In this document: positions 1 to 7,127 of the stretch, in pieces | How positions within the stretch are numbered: the stretch's first letter is position 1 | Layout of the letters: each line of letters begins with the position of its first letter | DNA from: Methylophilaceae bacterium | GTDB taxonomy: Bacteria; Pseudomonadota; Gammaproteobacteria; Burkholderiales; Methylophilaceae | Direction of reading: 5' to 3' | NCBI GenBank assembly: GCA_025362115.1 | Contig: JANYIK010000203.1 | Span: 1 to 10,841, forward strand | Length of the DNA stretch: 10,841 nucleotides | The notes under the pieces: generated by a model | What the model was told of the DNA's origin: nothing | What the model saw: only the letters and a program-made list of their open reading frames with translations | Database searches by the model: none | Translations under genes and position numbers: made by a program

Positions 1-537
1 TTTATCGCTGGCTAGTTTGGCCTTGATTGCCGCGTACAAAACTTGTTCTTCTTCGCTGCCAGGTTTGGCCAGCACGGAAATGTCTCTTTCGGCTCTGGCT
101 CCCAAGTGCAGCAACAACGTAGCATCTCCGCCGTCATCCAGAATCATGTTGGAGTAATGCCCATTCGACCATTCAAAAATGCGATGGGTGTAATCCCAGT
201 ATTCGGTCAGCGATTCGCCTTTGACGGCGAACACTGGCACGCCAGTCGCGGCGATAGCGGCGGCGGCGTGGTCTTGGGTGGAGAATATATTGCATGATGC
301 CCAGCGCACTTCAGCCCCCAATGCGGTCAGTGTTTCAATCAGCACCGCGGTCTGGATGGTCATGTGCAAGGAGCCAGTGATGCGCGCCCCTTTCAGCGGT
401 TTGGTCAGCGCGAATTCTTCGCGTATCGCCATCAGTCCCGGCATTTCGGTCTCGGCGATAGCCATTTCCTTGCGTCCCCAAGCGGCGAGAGACAAATCGG
501 CAATTACGTAATCTTTGAAGTCGGTCACAGTGTTCAT
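1..537 (-). CDS. ahcY: S-adenosylhomocysteine hydrolase, 5' part (truncated by the window edge)
   Basis: AhcY is a cytosolic, NAD-dependent enzyme that splits S-adenosylhomocysteine into adenosine and homocysteine, which relieves product inhibition of methyltransferases. The first 179 codons are visible; the family is usually about 430-475 residues. The N-terminus begins MNTVTDFKDYVIADLSLA and continues with the family hallmarks GRKEMAIAETEMPGLM, then TGSLHMTIQTAVLIETL and the following WASCNIFSTQDHAAAAIA segment, which belongs to the substrate-binding domain. The NAD-binding domain lies outside the window. The ATG at 535-537 is preceded by an AAAGGA ribosome binding site (545-550). The leader carries an SAH riboswitch and a good promoter, so the gene should respond to its own substrate. 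It lies on the same strand as metK and the HD-GYP gene but has its own promoter after them. Identification is secure. Confidence 0.97.
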   Translation of the reverse strand, partial: MNTVTDFKDYVIADLSLAAWGRKEMAIAETEMPGLMAIREEFALTKPLKGARITGSLHMTIQTAVLIETLTALGAEVRWASCNIFSTQDHAAAAIAATGVPVFAVKGESLTEYWDYTHRIFEWSNGHYSNMILDDGGDATLLLHLGARAERDISVLAKPGSEEEQVLYAAIKAKLASDK

Positions 538-570
538 TTCATTTTCCTTTGAACAAATGTGAAGGGGGGA

Positions 571-588
571 GGTGGCGTTTCGCTCACC
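571..588 (-). promoter_or_regulatory. Candidate expression-platform hairpin of the SAH riboswitch
   Basis: The minus-strand RNA GGUGAGCGAAACGCCACC (588-571) can form GGUG/CACC and GCG/CGC around an AAA loop with one bulged A. Its 5' arm GGUGAGCG (588-581) can instead pair over 8 positions, with one G-U, with CGUUCACC (638-631), which contains most of the pseudoknot 3' strand. The two states exclude each other. No U-run follows, so it is not a standard terminator. A C-rich stretch (561-570) lies between it and the AAAGGA ribosome binding site, so control of translation is the likelier mode. The function is inferred. Confidence 0.4.
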
Positions 589-630
589 CAATTTCCGCAC
601 CTTGCACAGGTTAATCTTACGGTTTAATTA

Positions 631-705
631 GGTGAACGCGGTTGAAAGTTTGTTGACTTCCGAGCCTGGGTTGCCGAGTGGCAATCTCGCAGCGTTCCTC
701 GGAGG
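631..705 (-). promoter_or_regulatory. SAH riboswitch in the ahcY leader
   Basis: The minus-strand RNA matches the known SAH riboswitch architecture. P1 is UCCGAG (703-698) pairing with CUCGGA (664-659). The conserved core GAGGAACGCUGCGA follows, then a P2 hairpin with UUGCC (684-680) pairing with GGCAA (675-671), then the conserved CCCAGGCUCGG. A pseudoknot is available between GAACGC (697-692) and GCGUUC (639-634), all six pairs Watson-Crick. Known SAH riboswitches are common in beta- and gammaproteobacteria upstream of ahcY and act as ON switches when SAH binds; the downstream gene here is ahcY, which fits. The predicted transcription start is only about 2 nt before P1. Recognition is by eye from consensus and pairing, not by a covariance search. 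Confidence 0.93.
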
Positions 706-711
706 AGGCGA

Positions 712-740
712 ATTGTAATTGAGGCAACTTGTAAAATCAA
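712..740 (-). promoter_or_regulatory. Sigma70-type promoter for the SAH riboswitch and ahcY
   Basis: On the minus strand, a -35 TTGATT (740-735) and a -10 TACAAT (717-712) are separated by exactly 17 bases. The expected start is near 705, just before riboswitch stem P1. It lies in the 218-bp gap after the HD-GYP gene, so ahcY can be transcribed independently of metK. The start site is inferred. Confidence 0.75.
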
Positions 741-755
741 GCGCTTAGGAAAAGG

Positions 756-1970
756 CTAGTCTATGGCGGTTGCCCATAGGTCATTGAAGTTGGCAAATTT
801 CCATACCGCAGGGTCTTCCCGCGCCACGATTTTGTCATTGCATGGGACTCGCGACAAATCGAGAATTTCCAGCTTAACGTGAAGTTTGGTTTTGGTCGAA
901 TAGAATATTTTTACCTTGGGCATGGTCAATGATTTTTTGCTTTGTTCCATCACAACCGCCAAACGACCGGATTCCAAGCGTACCAAAGAGCCTACCGGAT
1001 AAATACCCACACTTTTTACGAAGGCTTGAAAGATATGTTCGTCAAAATGACCCTTCCACGAAGCCATTCTTGTTAAGGATTCCGAAGGATCCCAGCCGTT
1101 CTTATACGGACGGTTTGAGGTGATAGCATCGTACACGTCGCACACCGCGCTCATTCTGGCAAGCTGACTGATGTTGCCATTGGCGAGTTTATCTGGATAG
1201 CCACTACCATCTATTTTTTCGTGATGATGCCGCGCCACATCCAAAGCCACTTCTGGTGCACCTTTGGCTTCACGCAACATATTGTAGCCCGCCATCGGGT
1301 GACCTTGGATGATGGCGAATTCGGCATCAGTAAGCTTGCCTGGTTTATCCAGAATTTTGCTAGGGATTGCCATTTTGCCAACGTCGTGTAACAGCCCAGC
1401 CACACCAGCCTGGCGTGAGGTCTCTGCATCCAGGCCTAGCTGTTTGGCCAAAGACACCATCAATGCACAAACCGCTACCGAGTGCATATAGGTATAGTCG
1501 TCCTTGGTTTTGAGCCTTGCTAGGCTAATAAGGGCACCGGGGTTACGCATGACTGAGGCAGAGATTTCTTCCACCATAGCCACAGCCTCTGTGGCATCCA
1601 TGGTTTTGCCCATGCGCACTTCGTGGAACATGGAACTGATGGCATCTTTGGCTTTAGAGACAATCTTGCCAGCTTGCTCCAGCTCAACTTTCATGCTGGT
1701 TTCTGTGAGGTTTTGGGCTGCTGGCTTTGATGGGGGCGATGGAGGCGGCGCAGGCTGTGCCGCAACTTTGGGCTGCGGCACTTCAACATCCAAGCCTTTG
1801 TCAGTATCTATCACCACCTCCTCGATGTGGCTATCGAGAATACTCCTGATGGCTTCCTTGTCCTTAATCTCGAACTTGCTGCGCCAAAATGGGTGCTGCA
1901 TCCACGAGCCGCACAACTCGTGCAGATACATGCCGACACGCAACTCTTTGGAAGATATACGTTTCAGCAT
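756..1970 (-). CDS. HD-GYP domain protein, probable c-di-GMP phosphodiesterase with N-terminal DUF3391-like domain
   Basis: HD-GYP proteins hydrolyse cyclic di-GMP with a metal centre and so influence motility, biofilm and surface behaviour. The 404-residue protein has an N-terminal DUF3391-like segment (about 1-65), a proline-rich linker (about 66-84), a helical region, and an HD-GYP domain (about 150-330). The catalytic motifs are intact: LLHDVGK with H195 and D196, HH-x3-DGSGYP ending at about residue 259, and DVYDAITSNRPYK. A basic, beta-rich C-terminal tail of about 75 residues follows. There is no transmembrane segment, so it is probably cytoplasmic. I chose the ATG at 1968-1970 because MLKRISSKELRVGMYLHEL is the usual family start; it lies 5 bp after the metK stop with only a weak AAGAG upstream. 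An in-frame start at 2018 would overlap metK by 43 bp and adds residues unlike the family. It is probably co-transcribed with metK. The input signal is unknown. Confidence 0.9.
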   Translation of the reverse strand: MLKRISSKELRVGMYLHELCGSWMQHPFWRSKFEIKDKEAIRSILDSHIEEVVIDTDKGLDVEVPQPKVAAQPAPPPSPPSKPAAQNLTETSMKVELEQAGKIVSKAKDAISSMFHEVRMGKTMDATEAVAMVEEISASVMRNPGALISLARLKTKDDYTYMHSVAVCALMVSLAKQLGLDAETSRQAGVAGLLHDVGKMAIPSKILDKPGKLTDAEFAIIQGHPMAGYNMLREAKGAPEVALDVARHHHEKIDGSGYPDKLANGNISQLARMSAVCDVYDAITSNRPYKNGWDPSESLTRMASWKGHFDEHIFQAFVKSVGIYPVGSLVRLESGRLAVVMEQSKKSLTMPKVKIFYSTKTKLHVKLEILDLSRVPCNDKIVAREDPAVWKFANFNDLWATAID

Positions 1971-1975
1971 GCTGG

Positions 1976-3130
1976 TTAGGCTCTTTTGAGGGCAGCAACC
2001 TTGTCGGTGGCCTCCCACGTAAACTCTGGCTCATCACGTCCAAAATGGCCGTAAGCCGCGGTTTTTTGATAGATTGGGCGTAGTAAATCCAGCATTTGCA
2101 CGATACCTTTAGGACGCAAGTCGAAATTCGCTAATACCAATTCGGTCAGCTTTTCGTTGGATACCTTACCAGTGCCATAAGTTTCCACCATGACACTGGT
2201 TGGTTTTGCCACACCAATAGCGTAACTCACTTGCACCATACATTTAGTAGCCAACCCCGCCGCAACAATATTTTTGGCCACATAACGCGCAGCATAAGCC
2301 GCAGAACGATCAACTTTTGATGGATCTTTACCAGAGAACGCGCCGCCGCCATGCGGCGCAGCACCGCCGTAGGTATCCACGATAATTTTGCGCCCGGTCA
2401 AGCCGCAATCGCCCTGTGGGCCGCCGATGACAAAGCGACCCGTAGGATTCACCAGAAAATTGACTTCGCCTTTAATAAGCTCTTTGGGCAGCACCGGTTT
2501 GATAATGTCTTCAATCACCGCTTCGCGTATGGATTCCAGCGAAATGTCGGGCGAATGCTGGGTAGAAATCACCACCGTATCAATAGACAGCGGTTTGCCG
2601 TCCACGTAGCGTATCGTCACCTGCGATTTGGCATCAGGACGCAACCATGGCAAGCGGCCATCTTTGCGTAACTGTGATTGGCGTTCCATCAGGCGATGCG
2701 CCAAATAGATGGGCAGCGGCATCAGGCTCGGCGTTTCATCGCAAGCGTAGCCAAACATCAAACCTTGGTCGCCCGCGCCTTGATTGAGATAGTCGTCAGA
2801 GGCGCGATCTACACCCTGCGCGATGTCCGGCGATTGCTTGTCGTAGGCCACCAATACCGCACAGCCTTTGTAATCTATGCCGTACTCGGTGTTGTCATAG
2901 CCGATACGTTTAATCGTGTCACGCGCGACTTGGATGTAGTCCACGTTAGCAGTAGTGGTGATTTCACCTGCCAACACTACCAGACCAGTATTGGTCAGGG
3001 TCTCAGCGGCAACGCGTGAGTATTTGTCTTGTGCCAAAATGGCATCGAGAATGGCATCAGAAATCTGGTCAGAAACCTTGTCGGGATGACCTTCTGAAAC
3101 GGATTCAGAAGTGAATAAATAGTCGCTCAT
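1976..3130 (-). CDS. metK: S-adenosylmethionine synthetase (methionine adenosyltransferase)
   Basis: MetK makes SAM from methionine and ATP in the cytosol, releasing phosphate and pyrophosphate. The protein is 384 residues, the usual bacterial length. It starts with the typical MSDYLFTSESVSEGHPDKV, where the HPDK histidine belongs to the active site. It also has GAGDQGLMFGYA in the central part, the glycine-rich GGGAFSGKDPSKVDRSAAY loop that binds polyphosphate and metal, and a C-terminal FDLRPKGIV...TAAYGHFGR segment. The ATG at 3128-3130 has no clear Shine-Dalgarno sequence. The gap to the divergent acyltransferase gene is 48 bp, too short for a SAM riboswitch leader. The HD-GYP gene follows 5 bp after its stop, and ahcY, which clears the SAH made by SAM-dependent methylation, lies downstream on the same strand. 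Confidence 0.98.
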   Translation of the reverse strand: MSDYLFTSESVSEGHPDKVSDQISDAILDAILAQDKYSRVAAETLTNTGLVVLAGEITTTANVDYIQVARDTIKRIGYDNTEYGIDYKGCAVLVAYDKQSPDIAQGVDRASDDYLNQGAGDQGLMFGYACDETPSLMPLPIYLAHRLMERQSQLRKDGRLPWLRPDAKSQVTIRYVDGKPLSIDTVVISTQHSPDISLESIREAVIEDIIKPVLPKELIKGEVNFLVNPTGRFVIGGPQGDCGLTGRKIIVDTYGGAAPHGGGAFSGKDPSKVDRSAAYAARYVAKNIVAAGLATKCMVQVSYAIGVAKPTSVMVETYGTGKVSNEKLTELVLANFDLRPKGIVQMLDLLRPIYQKTAAYGHFGRDEPEFTWEATDKVAALKRA

Positions 3131-3178
3131 GAGTAAAATCGGTTGGTTAAGGTAAGGCCTGCTAGAATAACAAAATTC

Positions 3179-4063
3179 ATGGCCTTAAAGAAGCAACTTA
3201 ATCAAACCATCGTGCTTATTCGCTTGCTCCGTTTGTTCGCTCGATTACCTCTTTCCGTTAATCACTTTTGCGGCACGCTAGTTGGCTGGATGATGTATTT
3301 CTTGTCACCCTCCTACGCTGCCAGACTGCGCCACAATCTGCGCACTAGCGGCGTTTTTGCTGGTGCTGCGGCGTATAAAAAAATGCTGCGCCACAACATT
3401 GGCGAGACGGGAAAGGGCGTGACCGAAGCCTTTGCTATCTGGTTTCGTCCGCAGCAAGAGGTGCTGGAATGGGTGCGCACCTGTCACGGCTGGCAGCACG
3501 TAGAAGATGCGTTAGCCACCAAGCGTGGCATTATTTTTCTCACGCCGCATTTGGGCTGCTTTGAAATCACTGCACAGTACTATGCTGCCAACTATCCCAT
3601 TAGCGTGCTGTATCGTCCACCGCGCAAAGTTTGGCTGGAACCATTGATCCATGAAGGTCGTGCGCGCACTAAAATCAAGTTGGCGCCCACCAATTTGCAA
3701 GGCGTGAAAGGCTTGCTCAAAGCGCTGAAACAAGGCGAGGCGATTGGCATATTGCCGGATCAAGTACCAAGTGCGGGTGAAGGCGAATGGCAGGATTTTT
3801 TTGGTCGCCCGGCCTATACCATGACTTTGGTCACTCGTTTGGCGCAATCTACCGGCGCTACAATACTGCTGGCCTATGGTGAGCGACTGGCAGATGGTGC
3901 TGGTTATGTTATTCATATTGAACCCAACACGCTTGAGGATGGTTTGAACGCCGCGATTGAATCTTTGATACGGCGCTGTCCGGAACAGTATTTATGGGCT
4001 TACAATCGCTATAAGACCCCGCGCGGCGCTGTGAAAACAGAAACGCTGAGACCAGAAACATGA
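3179..4063 (+). CDS. Lipid A biosynthesis acyltransferase (LpxL/HtrB family)
   Basis: Members transfer a secondary acyl chain onto lipid A precursors at the cytoplasmic face of the inner membrane. The 294-residue protein has a hydrophobic N-terminal stretch (about 10-42) that may anchor it, then the acyltransferase H-x4-E motif in LTPHLGCFE (H124, E129), an arginine-rich block LYRPPRK (about 144-150), ILPDQ (D194, Q195) and a C-terminal WAYNRYK, all typical of LpxL/LpxM-like enzymes. I chose the ATG at 3179; a TTG at 3143 in the same frame would extend into the metK promoter region and add residues unlike the family. The stop overlaps the dapF start in ATGA. LpxL cannot be told from LpxM or LpxP, or from the late acyltransferases of other lipids, by sequence inspection alone, so no symbol is given. 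First gene of a run with dapF, the DUF484 gene and xerC. Confidence 0.9.
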   Translation: MALKKQLNQTIVLIRLLRLFARLPLSVNHFCGTLVGWMMYFLSPSYAARLRHNLRTSGVFAGAAAYKKMLRHNIGETGKGVTEAFAIWFRPQQEVLEWVRTCHGWQHVEDALATKRGIIFLTPHLGCFEITAQYYAANYPISVLYRPPRKVWLEPLIHEGRARTKIKLAPTNLQGVKGLLKALKQGEAIGILPDQVPSAGEGEWQDFFGRPAYTMTLVTRLAQSTGATILLAYGERLADGAGYVIHIEPNTLEDGLNAAIESLIRRCPEQYLWAYNRYKTPRGAVKTETLRPET

Positions 4064-4890
4064 ATTTGAAATTCACCAAAATGCACGGCGCAGGCAATGA
4101 TTTTGTGGTGTTGAACGGCATTAGCCAGAAAATTGCCTTGAGCGCCGAACAAATCCGCCGCATCGCCGATCGCCATTTTGGCGTGGGTTGCGACCAGTTG
4201 CTGCTGGTGGAAAAGGCAACCGTCGCTGATGCAGATTTTCGCTATCGTATTTTTAATGCGGACGGTGGCGAAGTGGAACAATGCGGCAACGGCGCGCGCT
4301 GTTTTGTGCGCTTTGTCACCGATGCCGGACTGACGCAAAAAACCGAAATCCGAGTACAAACTATGTGCGGCCTGATAACGCTCAAATTGGAAGCCGATGG
4401 TATGGTCACCGTCAATATGGGAGCGCCACGCTTTGAGCCGGAGAAAATCCCATTTTTAACGAATTCGCAGGCGCTGACGTACATCTTGCCGCTGAAAAAC
4501 CAAACCGTGGAAATCGGTGCGTTATCTATGGGCAATCCTCATGCGGTGCAGGTTGTTATTGACGTGGAAGCCGCTCCGGTATTAACACAAGGCCCAGCAA
4601 TCGAACATCATCCCCAATTTCCACAACGGGTAAATGCTGGTTTCATGCAAATAATGAGCCGTCAGCACATCAAGCTCAGAGTATATGAGCGCGGCGCTGG
4701 TGAAACCTTGGCTTGTGGCACCGGTGCGTGCGCTGCGGTGGTGCATGGGATTCGATTAGGATTGCTGGAGTCACCAGTCAAGGTCAGTGCGCGTGGCGGT
4801 GAACTCAACATCTCCTGGGCTGGCGCTCACGCACCAGTGATGATGAGTGGTGCGGCGGCGGTAGTATTTGAAGGTGAACTTAACATTTAG
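4060..4890 (+). CDS. dapF: Diaminopimelate epimerase
   Basis: DapF converts LL- to meso-diaminopimelate, the penultimate step of lysine synthesis and the source of the peptidoglycan cross-linking residue. It is a cofactor-independent, two-base epimerase. The 276-residue length is normal. Both catalytic cysteines are present: C75 in EQCGNGARC and C219 in ETLACGTGAC. Other family motifs are MHGAGNDFVVL near the N-terminus, FNADGGE, and MGNPHAV at about 157-163. The start overlaps the acyltransferase stop by 4 bp (ATGA), which suggests translational coupling. The DUF484 gene follows after 6 bp. The order dapF, small conserved gene, xerC resembles the E. coli dapF-yigA-xerC arrangement. Confidence 0.98.
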   Translation: MNLKFTKMHGAGNDFVVLNGISQKIALSAEQIRRIADRHFGVGCDQLLLVEKATVADADFRYRIFNADGGEVEQCGNGARCFVRFVTDAGLTQKTEIRVQTMCGLITLKLEADGMVTVNMGAPRFEPEKIPFLTNSQALTYILPLKNQTVEIGALSMGNPHAVQVVIDVEAAPVLTQGPAIEHHPQFPQRVNAGFMQIMSRQHIKLRVYERGAGETLACGTGACAAVVHGIRLGLLESPVKVSARGGELNISWAGAHAPVMMSGAAAVVFEGELNI

Positions 4891-4896
4891 GAAAAC

Positions 4897-5574
4897 ATGA
4901 TGGAATTAGATGACGCAACTGTTGCCCAATTTTTACGAGCCGACCCACAGTTTTTTGAGCGCAATTTGAATTTGCTGGAAGAAATCGCTCTGCCCGACCC
5001 GCATGGTGGCGTGGCGGTCTCGATGACGGAACGTCAGCAAACGGTGTTGCGAGAAAAAATGCGCTCACTGGAAGGCAAGTTGCTGGACTTGTTGGCTTTT
5101 GGTGAAACCAATGACATCATCGGCGAGCGTATCCACCGATTGACCTGCGCCATTTTGGAAACCACCAACTTCGCCAGCCTCATCACCACGGTAGTGAATA
5201 ATCTGCGCGATGATTTCCAAGTGCCGCATGTGGCGATACGGTTGTGGGCAACTGCGAAAAGTGGCGATGATGCCAACCTCGCGCAATTTGCCGCGGTGAC
5301 GGAAGACTTTCAGCAATGGGCGAATGGCCTCACAGCGCCCTACTGTGGTCATCACCCGGAAATAGATGTCACCGACTGGTTTGGCACGACACCTGCCGAA
5401 AATGGCGCACCTTTGCAATCCTTTGCGCTGATTCCCTTGCGCGATGAACACACGCTTGGTCTACTGGCTTTGGCCAGCCCTGATCCGCAGCGTTTTTACC
5501 CCGACATGGGGGTCATGTTTTTGCAGCGCATCAGCGATATGCTTAGCGCCGCACTTTCGCGGTATATCGTTTAG
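4897..5574 (+). CDS. DUF484 family protein (GAF-like)
   Basis: This 225-residue protein matches the DUF484 family, found in many proteobacteria just before xerC. The N-terminus has the recognisable DATVAQFLRADPQFFERNLN and LPDPHGGVAVSMTERQ segments. A helical stretch (about 45-85) containing REKMRSLEGKLLDLL is likely to form a coiled coil. The C-terminal part (about 90-225) has the look of a GAF-type fold, with FALIPLRDEHTLGLLALASPDPQRFYPDMG, but a ligand is unknown. Two adjacent ATGs occur at 4897 and 4900; AGGA at 4889-4892 lies 4 and 7 bp from them, so the second may be the one used. The xerC start lies 2 bp after the stop. The function is not established, and I do not assign one beyond the conserved association with xerC. 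Confidence 0.88.
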   Translation: MMELDDATVAQFLRADPQFFERNLNLLEEIALPDPHGGVAVSMTERQQTVLREKMRSLEGKLLDLLAFGETNDIIGERIHRLTCAILETTNFASLITTVVNNLRDDFQVPHVAIRLWATAKSGDDANLAQFAAVTEDFQQWANGLTAPYCGHHPEIDVTDWFGTTPAENGAPLQSFALIPLRDEHTLGLLALASPDPQRFYPDMGVMFLQRISDMLSAALSRYIV

Positions 5575-5576
5575 CA

Positions 5577-6476
5577 ATGGCGGCAGAAGCTGCACCTGCC
5601 AACCCACTGCTAAGCGCTTACCTGGCGTACCTGAGCAACGAACGCGGCTTGAGTCCATTAAGCCGCGAAAATTATGCGCGGGATATTCTCGTGTTACTGC
5701 AATTAGCGGGCAACGCCGACCTCAACACCTTACAAGTCGCGCACATCCGCCGCTTTGTCGCAGCCATGCACGGCAAGGGGCTTTCCGGCAAAAGCATCGC
5801 GCGGCGCTTGTCGGCTTGGCGTGGGTTCTATCAATTCCTCATTCATAGACACGATTTTGACAGCAATCCTTGCATCGGTATGCGCGCGCCAAAATCTCCA
5901 AAATCCTTACCGCAAGCGCTATCGCCAGAGCAAGCCGGACGCTTGGTGGAAATAGACGACGACAGCCTGCTTGCGGTGCGTGACTGCGCTATATTTGAAT
6001 TGTTTTATTCTTCAGGGTTACGGTTGGCCGAGTTGGTGGGATTGGATGTGGGCGGCCTAGATTTGCGCGATGCCACGGTAACGGTGACCGGTAAAGGCAA
6101 CAAAACGCGCATCGTACCCGTGGGCAAAAAAGCTATAGCCGCCGCACAGCACTGGTTAGCGTTGCGCCCGACGCTTGTCGTGGAAAACGAAAACGCGCTA
6201 TTCCTTAACAACCGTGGCCATCGGCTTTCACCCCGCGCTATACAATACCGCATCAAGTATTGGGCACTCAAACAAGGTGTAGCAGGTGACGTACATCCAC
6301 ATACTTTAAGGCATAGTTTCGCCACTCATGTACTGCAATCTTCTGGTGATTTGCGTGCTGTACAGGAGATGTTGGGTCATGCCAATATCTCCACTACACA
6401 AGTGTATACGCATTTGGATTTTCAACATCTAGCCAAGGTGTACGATCAGGCACATCCACGAGCGAGGAAAAAATAA
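5577..6476 (+). CDS. xerC: Tyrosine recombinase XerC
   Basis: XerC works with XerD at dif to resolve chromosome dimers and acts in the cytoplasm with FtsK. The 299-residue protein has an N-terminal SAM-like core-binding domain (about 10-95, with LSRENYARDI and SIARRLSAWRGFYQFL) and a C-terminal catalytic domain with a full active site. This comprises R149 in SSGLRLAEL, lysine in TGKGNK (about 173-176), H242 and R245 in HPHTLRHSFATH, H268 in MLGHANIS and the nucleophile Y277 in TQVYTHLD. XerC is preferred over XerD because dapF and the DUF484 gene are upstream. The start has no good Shine-Dalgarno sequence, so coupling to the upstream gene 2 bp away is likely. The stop codon directly abuts the convergent tupC stop. 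Confidence 0.95.
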   Translation: MAAEAAPANPLLSAYLAYLSNERGLSPLSRENYARDILVLLQLAGNADLNTLQVAHIRRFVAAMHGKGLSGKSIARRLSAWRGFYQFLIHRHDFDSNPCIGMRAPKSPKSLPQALSPEQAGRLVEIDDDSLLAVRDCAIFELFYSSGLRLAELVGLDVGGLDLRDATVTVTGKGNKTRIVPVGKKAIAAAQHWLALRPTLVVENENALFLNNRGHRLSPRAIQYRIKYWALKQGVAGDVHPHTLRHSFATHVLQSSGDLRAVQEMLGHANISTTQVYTHLDFQHLAKVYDQAHPRARKK

Positions 6477-7127
6477 CTAGCCCTGCACCCGCCCCTCTTC
6501 TAGCTTCAGCTTCACTGCATCCGGTATTTCCGCCAGTTCCTTATCGTGTGTGGCAATGATCACACAGTTATTCGCGTCTCGCATATGCGCAATCAGTTCT
6601 ACCACTTGCTCACGGGCGGCATCGTCCAGATTGGCGGTGGGCTCGTCCAACAGTAGCAATTCTGGTTTTAGCACCCTTGCCCTTGCCATCGCCACGCGCT
6701 GCTTTTCGCCGCCGGAAAGCTGATTAGGCGGCACGTCGCGCAAATGGGTGATCCCCGCCCATACCAATTCGGCGGCAACCAATGCTTCGCGCTCGGTTTT
6801 TGGTATGCCGCGCAACTTGAGGCCGTAGCCTATATTTTCGGCGACGTTGGTATAAAACAAATAGGAATGTTGGTGGACATAGATGAGATTTGGTGCCAGA
6901 GCGGCACGCTCGGTATCAGAATTGACGAACTGACCATCAAATTGAAATTGCCCACCATCGGCGGCTTCCAGTCCGGCCATGATTCTCAGCAAGGTGGTCT
7001 TGCCTACGCCATTTTCGCCTAGTAGCAAATATGTATTCCCGCGTTGTAACTCCAGCTTATCAATGTTTAGAAGTAACCTTTCACCGTGAGATTTTCTCAA
7101 ATTCTGGAGTGCAAAGATGGGCTTCAT
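6477..7127 (-). CDS. tupC: Tungstate-type ABC transporter ATP-binding protein
   Basis: This is the cytoplasmic ATPase that powers oxyanion import with TupB and TupA. The 216-residue protein is a single ABC domain with Walker A GENGVGKTT (37-45), a Q-loop glutamine near 86 (VHQHSYLF), the signature LSGGEKQRVAMARA (from 137), Walker B LLLLDEP (157-163), a D-loop ANLDD and the H-loop histidine 194 in IATHD. It lacks the C-terminal TOBE or molybdate-sensing extension found in ModC, which fits the short TupC type. The start overlaps the tupB stop in ATGA, with AAGGGG just upstream. Being the last gene, its specificity is inferred from tupA. Confidence 0.9.
   Translation of the reverse strand: MKPIFALQNLRKSHGERLLLNIDKLELQRGNTYLLLGENGVGKTTLLRIMAGLEAADGGQFQFDGQFVNSDTERAALAPNLIYVHQHSYLFYTNVAENIGYGLKLRGIPKTEREALVAAELVWAGITHLRDVPPNQLSGGEKQRVAMARARVLKPELLLLDEPTANLDDAAREQVVELIAHMRDANNCVIIATHDKELAEIPDAVKLKLEEGRVQG

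Noticed and set aside
561..588. Intrinsic terminator in the ahcY leader
   Set aside because: The hairpin at 571-588 is followed on the minus strand by a C-run, not a U-run.
739..746. Palindrome AAGCGCTT next to the ahcY -35 box
   Set aside because: An 8-bp palindrome is expected by chance at this scale and matches no operator I can name.
3143..3178. Longer TTG start for the lipid A acyltransferase
   Set aside because: It adds 12 residues that do not resemble the family and lies in the short divergent promoter region; the ATG at 3179 gives the usual N-terminus.
3131..3178. SAM riboswitch or defined promoter pair between metK and the acyltransferase gene
   Set aside because: The gap is 48 bp, too short for a SAM aptamer. 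TTGTTA and TTAACC at 17-bp spacing on the minus strand and TAGAAT on the plus strand are present, but each lacks a good partner, so I do not call a promoter.
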